Source of the DNA: Bos javanicus
Taxonomy: Eukaryota; Chordata; Mammalia; Artiodactyla; Bovidae
Length of the DNA stretch: 64,000 nucleotides
NCBI RefSeq assembly: GCF_032452875.1
Contig: NC_083883.1
Span: 55,116,698 to 55,180,697 of the forward strand
Direction of reading: 5' to 3'
Shown: positions 50,697 through 63,061 of the stretch, in pieces
How the letters are laid out: the number at the start of each line of letters is the position of its first letter
Position numbering within the stretch: the stretch's first letter is position 1
Program-made: the position numbers and the translations under genes
The notes under the pieces: generated by a model
What the model was told of the DNA's origin: nothing
The model's database searches: none
What the model saw: only the letters and a program-made list of their open reading frames with translations

Positions 50697-53600
50697 CAAC
50701 TTCAGTTCAATTCAGTTTAGTCGCTCAGTCATGTCCGACACTTTGTGACCCCATGGACTGCAGCACGCCAGGCCTCCCTGTCCATCACCAACTCCCTGAG
50801 ATTTCTCAACTCATGTCCATTGAGTGGGTGATGCCATCCAACCATCTCATCCTCTGTCATCCCCTTCTCCTCCCATCTTCAATCTTTCCCAGCATCAGGG
50901 TCTTTTCAAATGAGTCAGCTCTTCACATCAGGTGGCCAAAGTATTGGAATTTCAGCTTCGACATCAGTCCTTCCAATGAATATTCAGGACTGATTTCCTT
51001 TAGGATTGACTGGTTGGATCTCCTTGCAGTCTAAGGGACTCTCAAGAGTCTCTCCAATACCACAGTTCAAAAGCATCAGTTCTTCAGCAATGAGCCTTCC
51101 ATAAGGTCCAACTCTCACATCAATACATGACTATGGGAAAAACCGTAGCTTTGACTATGTGCATCTTTGCTGGTAAAATGGTGTCTCTGCTTTTTAATAT
51201 GCTGTCTAGATTTGTCATAGCATTCCTTCCAAGGAGCAAACACCTTTTAATTTCATGGCTGCAGTCACCATCTGTAAGGATTTGGAAGTCCAAGAAAATA
51301 AAATCTGTCACCACTTCCACTTTTTCCCATTCTGTTTGTCATGAAGTGATGGGATTGGATTCCAGGAACTAGTTTTTTTAATGTTGAGATGCAAGTCACC
51401 TTTTTCACTCTTCTCTTTCACCACCATCTGGAGTTTTTTTAGTTCCTCTTCACTTTCTGTATATCATCTCCATATCTCAGTTTCTTGATACTTGTCCTGA
51501 CAATCTTGATTCTAGCTTGTGACTCATCCAGTCCAGCTTTTCCTGTGATGTACTCTGCATAGAAGGTAAATAAGCAGGGTGACCATATATGGTCTTGTCT
51601 TAATTCTTTCCCAGTTTGGAACCAGTCAATTTTTCCATTTCTAGTTCTTGACCCCCATACAGGTTTCTCAAGAGACAGATAGGGTTTCTGGTACTTCCAT
51701 CCCTTTAAGATTTTTCCACAATTTTTTGTGATCCACACAGTCAAAGGTTTTAGTGTGGTCAAGAAAAAGTAAATGTTCTTTTGGAACGCCCTTGCTTTCA
51801 ACCTGATCCAAAGAATGTTGGCAATTTGATCTCTGGTTCTTCTGCCTGTTTTAAACCCAGCTTGAATATCTGCAACTTCTTGGCTCAGTACTGCTGAAGG
51901 CTAGATTGAAAGATTTTGAGCATAACGTTGCTAGTATGTGAAGTGACTACAATGTGCAGTAGTACTCACACCATGCAGAGGGATTAAATAGTACAACTCA
52001 CAATGCCAGCACCCATGGCATTGCCTGATTTGGGATTGGAATGAACTGATCTTTTCCAGCCCTGTGGTCACTGTTGAGTTTTTTTAAGTTTGCTGACATA
52101 TTGAGTGCAGCACTTTAACAGCATCATATTTTAGGATTTTAAATAGCTCCAACTGAGCTATTTAAAATCTATTCACCTCAAACCACTAGCTTTGTCCATA
52201 GTAATGCTTTCTAAGGCCCACTTGATTTCACACTCCAGGATGTCTGGCTCTAGGTGAGTGATCATACCATCATGATTATCCAGGTCATTAAGACTTTTTA
52301 ATGTATACTTCTTCCATGCATTCTTGCCATCTCTTTTTAATGTCTTCAGCTTCTCTTAGGTCCATACTGTTTCTGTCATTTCTTGTGGCCATCTTTGAAT
52401 GAAATGTTTTCTTGATATCTCCAATTTTCTTGAAGAGATATCTAGTCTCTCCCATTCTATTGTTTTCCTCTATTTTTTTGCATTTCCCTTTAAGAAAGTC
52501 TTCTTATCTCTCCTTGCTCTTCTCTACAACTCTGTATTCAGTTGAGTATATCTTTCCCTTTCTCCCTTACCCTTCACTTCTCTTCTTTCTTCAGCTATTT
52601 ATAAAGGCTCTTCAGACAATCACTTTGCTTTCTTGCATTTCTTTTTCTTAGGGATGATTTTTAGTTCCCTCCCGTACAATGTTATAACCTCTGTCCATAG
52701 TTCTTCAGGCGCTCTGTCTACCAGATCTAATCCTTTGAATCTATTCTTCACCTCCACTGTATAATCATAAGGAATTTGATTTAGGTCATACCTAAGTGGT
52801 CTAGTGGCTTTTCCTACTTTCTTCAATTTAATCCTGAATTTAATAACACGGAGTTCATGATCTGAGCCACTGTCAGCTCCAGGCCTTGTTTTTTACTGAC
52901 TGTATAGAGCTACTCAATCTCTGACTGCAAATAGCATAATAAGTCTGATTTTGGTATTGATTCTCTGGTAATTTCCATGTGTAGAGTCATGTCTTGGAAT
53001 GTTGGATAAGGGTATTTGCTATGACCAGCTTGTTCTCTTAAAACTATATTAGCCTTTGTCTTTCATTTTGCACTTCAAGGTCAAACTTGCCTATTGTCCC
53101 AGGTGTCTCTTGACTTCCTACTTTTCATTTTAATCCCCTGTGATGAAGAGGACAACTTTTTTGATGTTAGTTCCAGAAGGTATTGTATGTCTTCATAGAA
53201 CTGATCAACATCACCTTCTTTGGCATTATGGTTGGGGCACAGACTTGAATTACTGTGCTATTGAATGATTTGCATAAGAATCATTTCAAGTTTATTCTGT
53301 TGCTTTTGAGATTGCACCCAAGCACTGCATTTCAGACTCTTTTGTTGACTATGAGGGCTACTCCACTTCTTTTAAGGGATTCCTGCCCATGGTAGTAGAT
53401 ACAATGGTCATCTGAATTAAATTCACCCATTCCCATCCATTTCAGTTCACGGATTCCTAGAATGTCCATGTTCAATCTTGCCATCTCCTGCTTGACCACA
53501 TCCAATTTACCTTAATTCATGGACCTAACATTCAAGGTTCCTATGCATTTTTTTTTTTTTTCCAGCATTGGACTTTACTTTCACTACCAGACTTATCCAC

Positions 53601-53870
53601 AGCTGAGGGTCATTTCTACTTTTGCCCTGCCGCTTCATTCCTTCTGGATGAATTAGTGATGGCCCTCTACTCTTCACCAGCAGCATATCGGACAACTTCT
53701 CACCTGGGGGGCCCATCTTACAGTGTCATATCTTTTTACCTTTTCACACTATCCATGGTGTTCTCTAGGCAAGAATACTGCAGTGGTTTGCCATTTCCTT
53801 TTCCAGTGGTCCATGTTTTCACAGAAATCTTCACCATGACCCACCTGTCTTGGGTGGTCCTGCACAGACT
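50697..53870 (-). mobile_element. BovB (RTE) LINE, near full length, decayed
   Basis: About 3.2 kb, the usual BovB length, lying antisense. The 3' end at the left starts with the TTCAGTTCAATTCAG-type repeat. Minus-strand reverse-transcriptase fragments survive in several pieces: 52620-52826 (RYDLNQIPYDYTVEV, WTEV), 51439-51801 (WFQTGKELRQ, YAEYI, RYGDD in place of YADD) and 51120-51320 (DGDCSHEIKR, LLLGR, MTNLDSILKSR). Many frameshifts and stops separate them, so no functional protein remains. Confidence 0.88.
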
Positions 53871-53981
53871 GTTTCCTACCTTCACTGAGTTACTGAAGCC
53901 CCTTTGCCATGACAAGGGTCAGGAAACTAAGATCCCTCATGCCCCACAGCATGGCTTAAAAAAAAAAAAAAAAAAAAAAAC
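53871..53981 (+). mobile_element. SINE 3' fragment with poly(A)
   Basis: The 'gaaactaagatccctcatgcc' segment followed by a run of about 22 A (53,960-53,981) is the 3' end of a ruminant tRNA-type SINE. Its 5' part is missing or too diverged to see. Confidence 0.55.
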
Positions 53982-54204
53982 CTTTATTATTATAGCTCAG
54001 TGAACAGAATGAACCTCATTTAAGCTATGATCCTTTCATGGGAACTACAGAGACCCCCACATGATGGTGTTCTTATATCGGGTTTACTTCACAGCTTAGG
54101 AACCCTGACCTTAGGGAACTCAAATCTTTTATAAGTAAGCATTCTTGCCTGGCTTTTTCCCAATTTTTTTTTCTTCTTAAGCTTTATTTTTTAGAGGAGC
54201 TTTG
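53982..54204. other. Unassigned stretch
   Basis: No gene or known repeat was recognised. It separates the SINE fragment from the duplicated PRAME 5' region. Confidence 0.4.
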
Positions 54205-55250
54205 ACTGTAAAATGTTATCAACTAAAACACAAATTAAAATGTTTCAGATTCAGGCAAAACTACAATGAGAGGCAAAACCAAAACCTGAAATATATTAAT
54301 TAGAAAGAAACAATCTTTTGAAAACCCTCCCTACCATCCAGAGATACATGCCTCCCTTCAAGATTAGCTAACCATAAGTAAGAAAAAGGGTGTCCTTATC
54401 TGAAGGTGATACCTTACTGCTCTGATGTGGCTGGTGGGATGCTCAGACCTCAGACTCTGTGGAGAACCCAGCTGGTGTCTCTAGAGCTAGAAAAGTCTGA
54501 TCCTCTTCTCCAGAGCTTGAAACTTCTAATAGGCCTTTCTATTCCCATCATCCCTCCATCTCACTGCTAAGCCAATCAGTAATGGGCACCTGATTAGATT
54601 ACTGAGGTCCCAATGGATCTTCATTTTTCTCTAGGTTAGTTGATTGGATCAGATATACATTCAGGCAGCAAAGAATGATGGGATGACTGAGTAATCAAGG
54701 ACTGATTCAAGGATTCACTTCACAAATACTAATACCAATTCTACCAATACAGACTATATTTGAGTCAAATAAGAAAGTGATTATTGGTCCTGCCATTGGA
54801 CAAGAAAAAGCGAAAGTTGAAAATATCATTGTTTGGGATCTTTGGTCAAATCAAAATTATCAAAAAATCCCTGAATTAAAACAGCTTCATAAACACAATG
54901 ATGTTGTTCCCAAAGGAGAAAAAAAATACCCATTCCTGTATCAACTTGTCACTCAGGTGTTATGTAGAAAACATAGGAGGTTGTGAACCTATTCAGGCAG
55001 CAAGGGAAGAGCTTTGGGGATGTGATTGGTTTTCCACCCTTAAGCCAAGTGTTCTCTCAAGGTTGACAGGTCAAAATCACCCTGAAAAATAAAAGTGTGT
55101 GTATACAGTTTGAAGCTGGGAATTCATAAGGGATGCACTAATGATGACAACAATCTAAAATAAAGGTTTCTTTCTTTCTGTTCTTTTTTTTTTTTTTGAA
55201 AAGACAGAAATTAGAAATGTTATTCCTGGTGATATTGAGAAAGTAAAGGA
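54205..55250 (-). pseudogene. Orphan PRAME 5' region (promoter and non-coding exon only)
   Basis: It is a diverged copy of 49,065-50,400. It has the 5' exon with a GTAAGG donor (exon end at 54418) and the inverted CCAAT box at 54572-54576, 154 bp away. The part corresponding to 54,205-54,720 also aligns with 3,740-4,220 of unit 1. No PRAME coding exon is found to its left; unrelated repeats lie there. It therefore looks like the remnant of an eleventh gene, or a local duplication of the upstream region. It also shows the pre-insertion state of the L1 at 49,761. Confidence 0.65.
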
Positions 55251-55543
55251 GTGAGTCAGACTGATTCTGGAAACACTGTCACCTTAGATGGTGCTTTTTT
55301 CCCCAGAATCCTGGCATCACCACAACACACTGCATGAAGAAAGTAAGCCTAAAAATGCGAGGAGAGAGAGAGGATGAGTCCTTCTATCAGACCTTTCCAA
55401 AACTGAGAGGCACTGAGGGTCAGCACTGCAGGCTCTTTGGGAACTTGGAGTCAGAGAAGAAATAAACTTGGGGCAGTCCCAAATAACCTTGCCATCCAGA
55501 GGCAGCTGCTGCCAGGTGAGATTTGTTTATTTATTTATTTATC
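55251..55543. other. Unassigned stretch
   Basis: No gene is seen. A short TTTA repeat lies just before the L1 fragment at about 55,523-55,541. Confidence 0.4.
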
Positions 55544-55835
55544 TCACTGATGACATTTTTATTTTATTTTATTTTATTTTTAAACTTTACAATATTGTAT
55601 TCGTTTTGCCAAATATCGAAATGAATCCGCCACAGGTATACCTGCGTTCCCCATCCTGAACCCTCCTCCCTCCTCCCTCCCCTACCCTCCCTCTGGGTCA
55701 TCCCAGTGCACCAGCCCCAAGCATCCAGTACCGTGCATCGAACCTGGACTGGCGACTCGTTTCATACATGATATTATACATGTTTCAATGCTATTCTCCC
55801 AAATCTCCCCACCTTCTCATCACTGATGACATTTT
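55544..55835 (-). mobile_element. 5'-truncated L1 3' end, antisense, with target-site duplication
   Basis: The body, about 55,560-55,819, is the reverse complement of the 3' end of the long L1 (compare 62,300-62,520: 'ggttcgatgcacaatactgg', 'gtatacctgtgg', 'tttggcaaaac'). The tail appears as TTTTA repeats on the left. A 16-base target duplication, TCACTGATGACATTTT, lies at 55544-55559 and 55820-55835. High identity to the younger L1 suggests recent insertion. Confidence 0.88.
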
Positions 55836-56490
55836 ACAGATAGCAAATTTCCCTAGTCATTTTCCAGGGGTGATAGAAGCTACATCTTATTTTCACTGCC
55901 CTGTTTCCAGGTGTATTTAGATCACTACTGCTTCCTCAAACTTAGCTATGTTCAACACAGATTCTGATCAAGGTGACACCATTAGGCACAGAAATAAAAT
56001 TTTGTTTTTCTCTTCATAAACGCCAACACTTTTCCTGCACTAAATACAGAAGCCCTTATTGGTGTTGAATGTTCTACCACGTTCAGGATGACTTCCACTT
56101 TGAGCTGCATCACACAAAGATTCGTTTGAAGTTTAAGCTCACAAATAAAGGGAGACCCTTTCTCCATATTCAAGAATTATCCATGCCTCTCTTCTACCAC
56201 ACTTATTTGGTGCGCAAGCTATTCTTGTATACCACTGGCCACCAAAGTGAAGACTCACTGAAGGGTGTTCTCCCTCTTGGTCACTTTGGGGAAGATTCCT
56301 TTCACCATATTCTCCCGTGTATATAAATAACCTTTGCATGCATGTGTTAGGGAAATTAAATAATTCGCCTTGCTTGGCCTTCAGAGACAGAGCAGAGAAG
56401 GCCTCCGACCTTGCTTCTAACCTGCCTGGACACTGCCCTGACTGTGAGTGACTGCCTCCTGTGAGTGCAAGTCTTCTAGCACTATAGATA
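55836..56490. other. Unique intergenic sequence
   Basis: No gene, RNA gene or well-matched repeat was recognised. The short open frames on both strands lack family resemblance. Confidence 0.4.
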
Positions 56491-56625
56491 AGATGTTGTT
56501 ATTCAGTTGCTCAGTTGTGTATTGCCCTTTGCAATCGCATAGACTGCAGCACACCAGGCTTCCCTGTCCACCATCTCCCAGAGCTTGCGCAAACTCATGT
56601 CCGTTGGTTGGAGAATGTACTGCGC
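56491..56625 (-). mobile_element. BovB/Bov-A fragment
   Basis: It holds the BovB 3'-type phrases 'attcagttgctcag', 'gactgcagcacaccaggct' and 'tccctgtccacca', in the same orientation as the BovB at 50.7 kb. It is only about 135 bp and diverged. Confidence 0.6.
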
Positions 56626-57034
56626 TGGGTGAGAGGTTAGGTCCTCCTCTCTGCCTACTTTAGCGTACATGAATCTAACTTAAAATCATCTGAAGAGAAG
56701 TTAAAATTAGAAAAAGAATTATGCAATTTGTAAGGACCATTGTCCATGTTACAATGGCAAAATTATACTTCAGGTGATCAAGTCTTCATTTTCTGAAGTT
56801 GACTCTCCCTTGAGCTGGCCCACAACCCTAACTCCCCTTTCTCTTTCCTTTCTTTGTCCAGTTGCCACCTATCCCCCCATCTCTCCTTGTCTCTCTCTCC
56901 ATCAGCTAGTCCCTTTTAACTTCTCCTATCTCTCTGGGAAGGTGGGGAGCTTAGTTTCCCCCACTCTAGCAAGTTTCTATCTGCCCCTATTATCACAGTC
57001 AATTTGAGCGCTATCGGGTCTGTATTTTAGCTGT
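56626..57034. other. Unique intergenic sequence
   Basis: It contains a pyrimidine-rich stretch at about 56,800-56,930. No gene is recognised. Confidence 0.4.
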
Positions 57035-57389
57035 AAAACTATGACTACAGGGGGAGGAGCCAAGATGGCAGAGGAGTAGGATGGGGAGAACACTTTCTCC
57101 CCCACAAATTCATCAAAAGAGCATTTAAACGTCGAGTAAATTCCACAAAGCAACTTCTGAATGCCGGCAGAGGACATCAGGCACCCAGAAAAGCAACCCA
57201 ACTCTTCGAAAGAAGAGAGAAGAAATACAGCTCCACCCACCAGAACACCGACACAAGCTTCCCTAACCAGGAAACCTTGACAAGCCACCTGTACAAACCC
57301 ACACACAGCAAGGAAAAGCCACAATAAAGAGAACTCCACAAACTGCCAGAATACAGAAAGGACACCCCAAACTCAGCAATTTAAACAAG

Positions 57390-58316
57390 ATGAAGAGACA
57401 GAGGAATACCCAGCAGATAAAGGAACAGGATAAATGCCCACCAAACCAAACAAAAGAGGAAGAGATAGGGAATCTACCTGATAAAGAATTCCGAATAATG
57501 ATAGTGAAATTGATCCAAAATCTTGAAACTAAAATGGAATCACAGATAAATAGCCTGGAGACAAGGATTGAGAAGATGCAAGAAAGGTTTAACAAGGACC
57601 TAGAAGAAATAAAAAAGAGTCAATATATAATGAATAATGCAATAAATGAAATTAAAAACACTCTGGAGGCAAAAAATAGTAGAATAACAGAGGCAGAAGA
57701 TAGGACTAGTGAATTAGAAGATAGAATGGTAGAAATAAATGAATCAGAGAGGATAAAAGAAAAACGAATTAAAAGAAATGAGGACAATCTCAGAGACCTC
57801 CAGGACAATATTAAACGCTACAACATTCGAATCATAGGGGTCCCAGAAGAAGAAGACAAAAAGAAAGACCATGAGAAAATACTTGAGGAGATAATAGTTG
57901 AAAACTTCCCTAAAATGGGGAAGGAAATAATCATCCAAGTCCAAGAAACCCAGAGAGTCCCAAACAGGATAAACCCAAGGCGAAACACCCCAAGACACAT
58001 ATTAATCAAATTAACAAAGATCAAACACAAAGAACAAATATTAAAAGCAGCAAGGGAAAAACAACAAATAACACACAAGGGAATTCCCATAAGGATAACA
58101 GCTGATCTTTCAATAGAAACTCTTCAAGCCAGGAGGGAATGGCAAGACATACTTAAAATGATGAAAGAAAATAACCTACAGCCCAGATTATTGTACCCAG
58201 CAAGGATTTCATTCAAGTATGAAGGAGAAATCAAAAGCTTTTCAGACAAGCAAAAGCTGAGAGAATTCTGCACCACCAAACCAGCTCTCCAACAAATACT
58301 AAAGGATATTCTCTAG
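57390..58316 (+). CDS. L1 ORF1 protein (RNA-binding chaperone), intact
   Basis: Open frame of 308 codons plus stop, starting at the first ATG after the leader. The order of parts is that of L1 ORF1p. A coiled coil is at residues of about 30-135 (LETRIEKMQERFNKDLEEI, then E/K/R-rich heptads). The RNA-recognition-like domain contains RRYNIRIIGVPEE-type sequence (here KRYNIRIIGVPEEE) and is followed by the C-terminal domain (LQARREWQDILKMMKENN, LLYPARISF). In the family this protein trimerises, binds L1 RNA and is needed for retrotransposition. No frameshift or stop was seen. Slightly shorter than human ORF1p (338). Confidence 0.9.
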   Translation: MKRQRNTQQIKEQDKCPPNQTKEEEIGNLPDKEFRIMIVKLIQNLETKMESQINSLETRIEKMQERFNKDLEEIKKSQYIMNNAINEIKNTLEAKNSRITEAEDRTSELEDRMVEINESERIKEKRIKRNEDNLRDLQDNIKRYNIRIIGVPEEEDKKKDHEKILEEIIVENFPKMGKEIIIQVQETQRVPNRINPRRNTPRHILIKLTKIKHKEQILKAAREKQQITHKGIPIRITADLSIETLQARREWQDILKMMKENNLQPRLLYPARISFKYEGEIKSFSDKQKLREFCTTKPALQQILKDIL

Positions 58317-58367
58317 ACAGGAAACACAAAAACGGTGTATAAATTCGAACCCCAAACAATAAAGTAA

Positions 58368-61300
58368 ATGGCAACGGGATCATACTTATCAGTAATTACC
58401 TTAAACGTAAATGGGTTGAATGCCCCCAACCAAAAGACAAAGACTGGCTGAATGGATACAAAAACAAGACCCCTACATATGTTGTCTACAGGAGACCCAC
58501 CTCAAAACAGGGGACACATACAGACTGAAAGTGAAGGGCTGGAAAAAGATTTTCCATGCAAATAGGGACCAAAAGAAAGCAGGAGTAGCAATACTCATAT
58601 CAGATAAAATAGACTTTAAAACAAAGGCTGTGAAAAGAGACAAAGAAGGTCACTACATAATGATCAAAGGATCAACCCAAGAAGAAGATATAACAATTAT
58701 AAATATATATGCACCCAACACAGGAGCACCGCAGTATGTAAGACAAATGCTAACAAGTATGAAAGGAGAAATTAACAATAACACAATAATAGTGGGAGAC
58801 TTTAATACCCCACTCACACCTATGGATAGATCAACTAAACAGAAAATTAACAAGGAAACACAAACTTTAAATGATACAATAGACCAGTTAGACCTAGTTG
58901 ATATCTATAGGACATTTCATCCCAAAACAATGAATTTCACCTTTTTCTCAAGCACACGTGGAACCTTTTCCAGGATAGATCACATCCTGGGCCATAAATC
59001 TAGCCTTGGTAAATTCAAAAAAATAGAAATCATTCCAAGCATCTTTTCTGACCACAATGCAGTAAGATTAGACCTCAATTACAGGAGAAAAAATATTAAA
59101 AATTCCAACATATGGAGGCTGAACAACACACTGCTGAATAACCAACAAATCACAGAAGAAATCAAGAAAGAAATCAAAATTTGCATAGAAACGAATGAAA
59201 ATGAAAACACAACAACCCAAAACCTGTGGGACACGGTAAAAGCAGTCCTAAGGGGAAAGTTCATAGCAATACAGGCACACCTCAAGAAACAAGAAAAAAG
59301 TCAAATAAATAACCTAACTCTATACCTAAAGCAACTAGAAAAGGGAGAAATGAAGAACCCCAGGGTTAGTAGAAGGAAAGAAATCTTAAAAATTAGAGCA
59401 GAAATAAATGCAAAAGAAACAAAAGAGACCATAGCAAAAATCAACAAACCAAAAGCTGGTTCTTTGAAAGGGTAAATAAAATTGACAAACCATTAGCCAG
59501 ACTCATCAAGAAACAAAGGGAGAAAAATCAAATCAATAAAATTAGAAACGAAAATGGAGAGATCACAACAGACAACACAGAAATACAAAGGATCATAAGA
59601 GACTACTATCAACAATTATATGCCAATAAAACGGACAACGTGGAAGAAATGGACAAATTCTTAGAAAAGTACAACTTTCTAAAACTGGACCAGGAAGAAA
59701 TAGAAAATCTTAACAGACCCATCACAAGCACGGAAATTGAAACTGTAATCAAAAATCTTCCAGCAAACAAAAGCCCAGGTCCAGACGGCTTCACAGCTGA
59801 ATTCTACCAAAAATTTAGAGAAGAGCTAACACCTATCCTGCTCAAACTCTTCCAAAAAATTGCAGAGGAAGGTAAACTTCCAAACTCATTCTATGAGGCC
59901 ACCATCACCCTAATACCAAAACCTGACAAAGATGCCACAAAAAAAGAAAACTACAGGCCAATATCACTGATGAACATAGATGCAAAAATCCTTAACAAAA
60001 TTCTAGCAATCAGAATCCAACAACACATTAAAAAGATCATACACCATGACCAAGTGGGCTTTATCCCAGGGATGCAAGGATTCTTCAATATCCGCAAATC
60101 AATCAATGTAATACACCACATTAACAAATTGAAAAATAAAAACCATATGATTATCTCAAAAGAAGCAGAGAAAGCCTTTGACAAAATTCAACACCCATTT
60201 ATGATAAAAACTCTCCAGAAAGCAGGAATAGAAGGAACATACCTCAACATAATAAAAGCTATATATGACAAACCCACTGCAAACATTATCCTCAATGGTG
60301 AAAAATTGAAAGCATTTCCTCTAAAGTCAGGAACAAGACAAGGGTGCCCACTTTCACCACTACTATTCAACATAGTTTTGGAAGTTTTGGCCACAGCAAT
60401 CAGAGCAGAAAAAGAAATAAAAGGAATCCAAATTGGAAAAGAAGAAGTAAAACTCTCACTATTTGCAGATGACATGATCCTCTACATAGAAAACCCTAAA
60501 GACTCCACCAGAAAATTACTAGAGCTAATCAATGACTATAGTAAAGTTGCAGGATATAAAATCAACACACAGAAATCCCTTGCATTCCTATACACTAATA
60601 ATGAGAAAACAGAAAGAAAAATTAAGGAAATAATTCCATTCACCATTGCAATGGAAAGAATAAAATACTTAGGAATATATCTACCTAAAGAAACTAAAGA
60701 CCTATATATAGAAAACTATAAAACACTGGTGAAAGAAATCAGAGAGGACACTAATAGATGGAGAAATATACCATGTTCATGGATTGGAAGAATCAATATA
60801 GTGAAAATGAGTATACTACCCAAAGCAATTTATAGATTCAATGCAATCCCTATCAAGCTACCAACAGTATTCTTCACAGAACTCGAACAAATAATTTCAC
60901 AATTTGTATGGAAATACAAAAAACCTTGAATAGCCAAAGCAATCTTGAGAAATAAGAATGGAACTGGAGGAATCAACCTGCCTGACTTCAGGCTCTACTA
61001 CAAAGCCACAGTCATCAAGACAGTATGGTACTGGCACAAAGACAGAAATATAGATCAATGGAACAAAATAGAAAGCCCAGAGATAAACCCACACACCTAT
61101 GGACACCTTATCTTTGACAAAGGAGGCAAGAATATACAATGGATTAAAGATAATCTCTTTAACAAGTGGTGCTGGGAAAACTGGTCAACCGCTTGTAAAA
61201 GAATGAAACTAGAGCACTTTCTAACACCACACACAAAAATAAACTCAAAATGGATTAAAGATCTCAACGTAAGACCAGAAACTATAAAACTCCTAGAGGA

Positions 61301-62178
61301 GAACACAGGCAAAACACTCTCCGACATACATCACAGCAGGATCCTCTATGACCCACCTCCCAGAATATTGGAAATAAAAGCAAAAATAAACAAATGGGAC
61401 CTAATTAAACTTAAAAGCTTCTGCACAACAAAGGAAACTATAAGCAGGGTGAAAAGACAGCCTTCAGAATGGGAGAAAATAATAGCAAATGAAGCAATTG
61501 ACAAACAACTAATCTCAAAAATATACAAGCAACTCCTGCAGCTCAATTCCAGAAAAATAAACGACCCAATCAAAAAATGGGCCAAAGAAATAAACAGACA
61601 TTTCTCCAGAGAAGACATACAGATGGATAAGAAACACATGAAAAGATGCTCAACATCACTCATTATCAGAGAAATGCAAATCAAAACCATAATGAGGTAC
61701 CATTTCACACCAGTCAGAATGGCTGCTATCCAAAAGTCTACAAGCAATAGATGCTGGAGAGGGTGTGGAGAAAAGGGAACCCTCTTAACACTGTTGGTGG
61801 GAATGCAAACTAGTACAGCCACTATGGAGAACAGTGTGGAAATTCCTTAAAAAACTGGAATTAGAACTTCCATATGACCCAGCAGTCCCACTACTGGGCA
61901 TACACACCGAGGAAACCAGAATTGAAAAAGACACGTGTATCCCAATGTTCATCACAGCACTGTTTATAATAGCCAGGACATGGAAGCAACCTAGATGCCC
62001 ATTAGCAGATGAATGGATAAGAAAGCTGTGGTACATATACACAATGGAGTATTACTCAGCCATTAAAAAGAATACATTTGAATCAGTTCTAATGAGGTGG
62101 ATGAAACTGGAGCCTATTATACAGAGTGAAGTAAGCCAGAAGGAAAAACACCAATACAGTATACTAACGCATATATAA
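58368..62178 (+). pseudogene. L1 ORF2 (endonuclease-reverse transcriptase), multiply disrupted
   Basis: The start is ATG at 58368. An extra C in the C-run at 58423-58427 shifts frame after about 19 codons. A one-base loss near 59,449 ends the next segment at 59475. A TGA at 60927-60929 stands where the frame expects CGA, a CpG transition. An extra base near 61,786 shifts frame once more before the end at 62178. Otherwise the domains are readable: the endonuclease (CLQETHL, GDFNTPL, RIDHILG, SDHNAV), reverse transcriptase (FADD at 60462-60473, RQGCPLSPLLFN) and the C-terminal Cys region near 61,760. The motif A aspartate is replaced by Glu (GAA at 60162-60164, 'SKEAEKAFD' for 'S-D-AEKAFD'), which should abolish polymerase activity. 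Confidence 0.9.
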
Positions 62179-62559
62179 GGAATTTAGAAAGATGGTAACA
62201 ATAACCCGGTGTACGAGACAGCAAAAGAGACACTGATGTATAGAACAGTCTTATGGACTCTGTGGGAGAGGGAGAGGGTGGGAAGATTTGGGAGAAGGGC
62301 ATTGAAACATGTAAAATATCATGTATGAAACGAGATGCCAGTCCAGGTTCGATGCACAATACTGGATGCTTGGGGCTAGTGCACTGGGAGGACCCAGAGG
62401 GATGGTATGGGGAGGGAGGAGGGAGGAGGGTTCAGGATGGGGAACACATGTATACCTGTGGTGGATTCATTTTGATATTTGGCAAAACTAATACAATTAT
62501 GTAAAGTTTTAAAATAAAATAAAATTTTTTAAAAAAGAAAAAAAAAAACTATGACTACA

Positions 62560-62755
62560 AAAAGGAAAGATAACTTTTTTTGACACAGGATGGCCATGAT
62601 ATTCTTTAGACTCTGGAGAAAACTGGTTAAAATCATTCTTATTTCCTTTGAAACAGCAAAATCGGTTCTTCTAGCATATGCAATTTAAAACAGCTAGTCA
62701 TTAAAAAGGCCTGCCTAGGAAAAAAAAAAAAAAAAAAAACTTGAAGTTAAACTTT
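62560..62755. other. Intergenic stretch with poly(A) run
   Basis: No gene is seen. An A-run of about 20 at 62,720-62,739 may be the tail of an unrecognised old element. Confidence 0.4.
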
Positions 62756-63060
62756 ACCTGGGCTTTCTGCTGCTGTTGCTGCTGCTAAGTCGCTTCAGTC
62801 GTGTCCGATTCTGTGCGACCCCAGAGATGGCAGCCCACCAGGCTCCCCCGTCACCGGGATTCTCCAGGCAAGAACACTGGAGTGGGTTGCCATTTCCTTC
62901 TCCAATGCATGAAAGGGAAAAGTGAAAGTGAAGTCGCTCCATCATGTCCGACTCCCAGCGACCCCATGGACTGCAGCCCACCAGGCTCCTCTGTCCACGG
63001 GATTTTCCAGGCAAGAGTACTGGAGTGGGGAGCCATTGCCTTCTCCGACCTGGGCTTTCT
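62756..63060 (-). mobile_element. Bov-A2 SINE, antisense, with 13-bp target-site duplication
   Basis: It contains two related monomers, each with a 'gtcgtgtccgattc'/'catgtccgactcc' type segment and 'accaggctcc', 'ttccaggcaagagtactggagtgg'-type ends, the dimer structure of Bov-A2. The target duplication ACCTGGGCTTTCT is at 62756-62768 and 63048-63060. Confidence 0.88.
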
Positions 63061-63061
63061 A

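Larger units (their letters stand above)
57035..62559 (+). mobile_element. Near-full-length bovine-type L1 (LINE-1) with 15-bp target-site duplication
   Basis: The element runs from 57050 ('gggggaggagccaagatgg', the usual L1 5' start) to an A-rich tail ending at 62544. The target duplication AAAACTATGACTACA is at 57035-57049 and 62545-62559. The order is a leader of about 340 bp (short for L1), ORF1, a 51-bp gap, ORF2 and a 3' untranslated region with a G-rich 'ggagggaggagggaggaggg' tract near 62,412. The perfect target duplication shows a fairly recent insertion. Mutations in ORF2 make it immobile on its own. Confidence 0.95.

Noticed and set aside
58368..62178. Reverse-transcriptase sequence considered as an endogenous retrovirus
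   Set aside because: There are no long terminal repeats, gag or env. The ORF1/ORF2 order, A-rich tail and target duplication are those of L1; the other reverse-transcriptase pieces are BovB.
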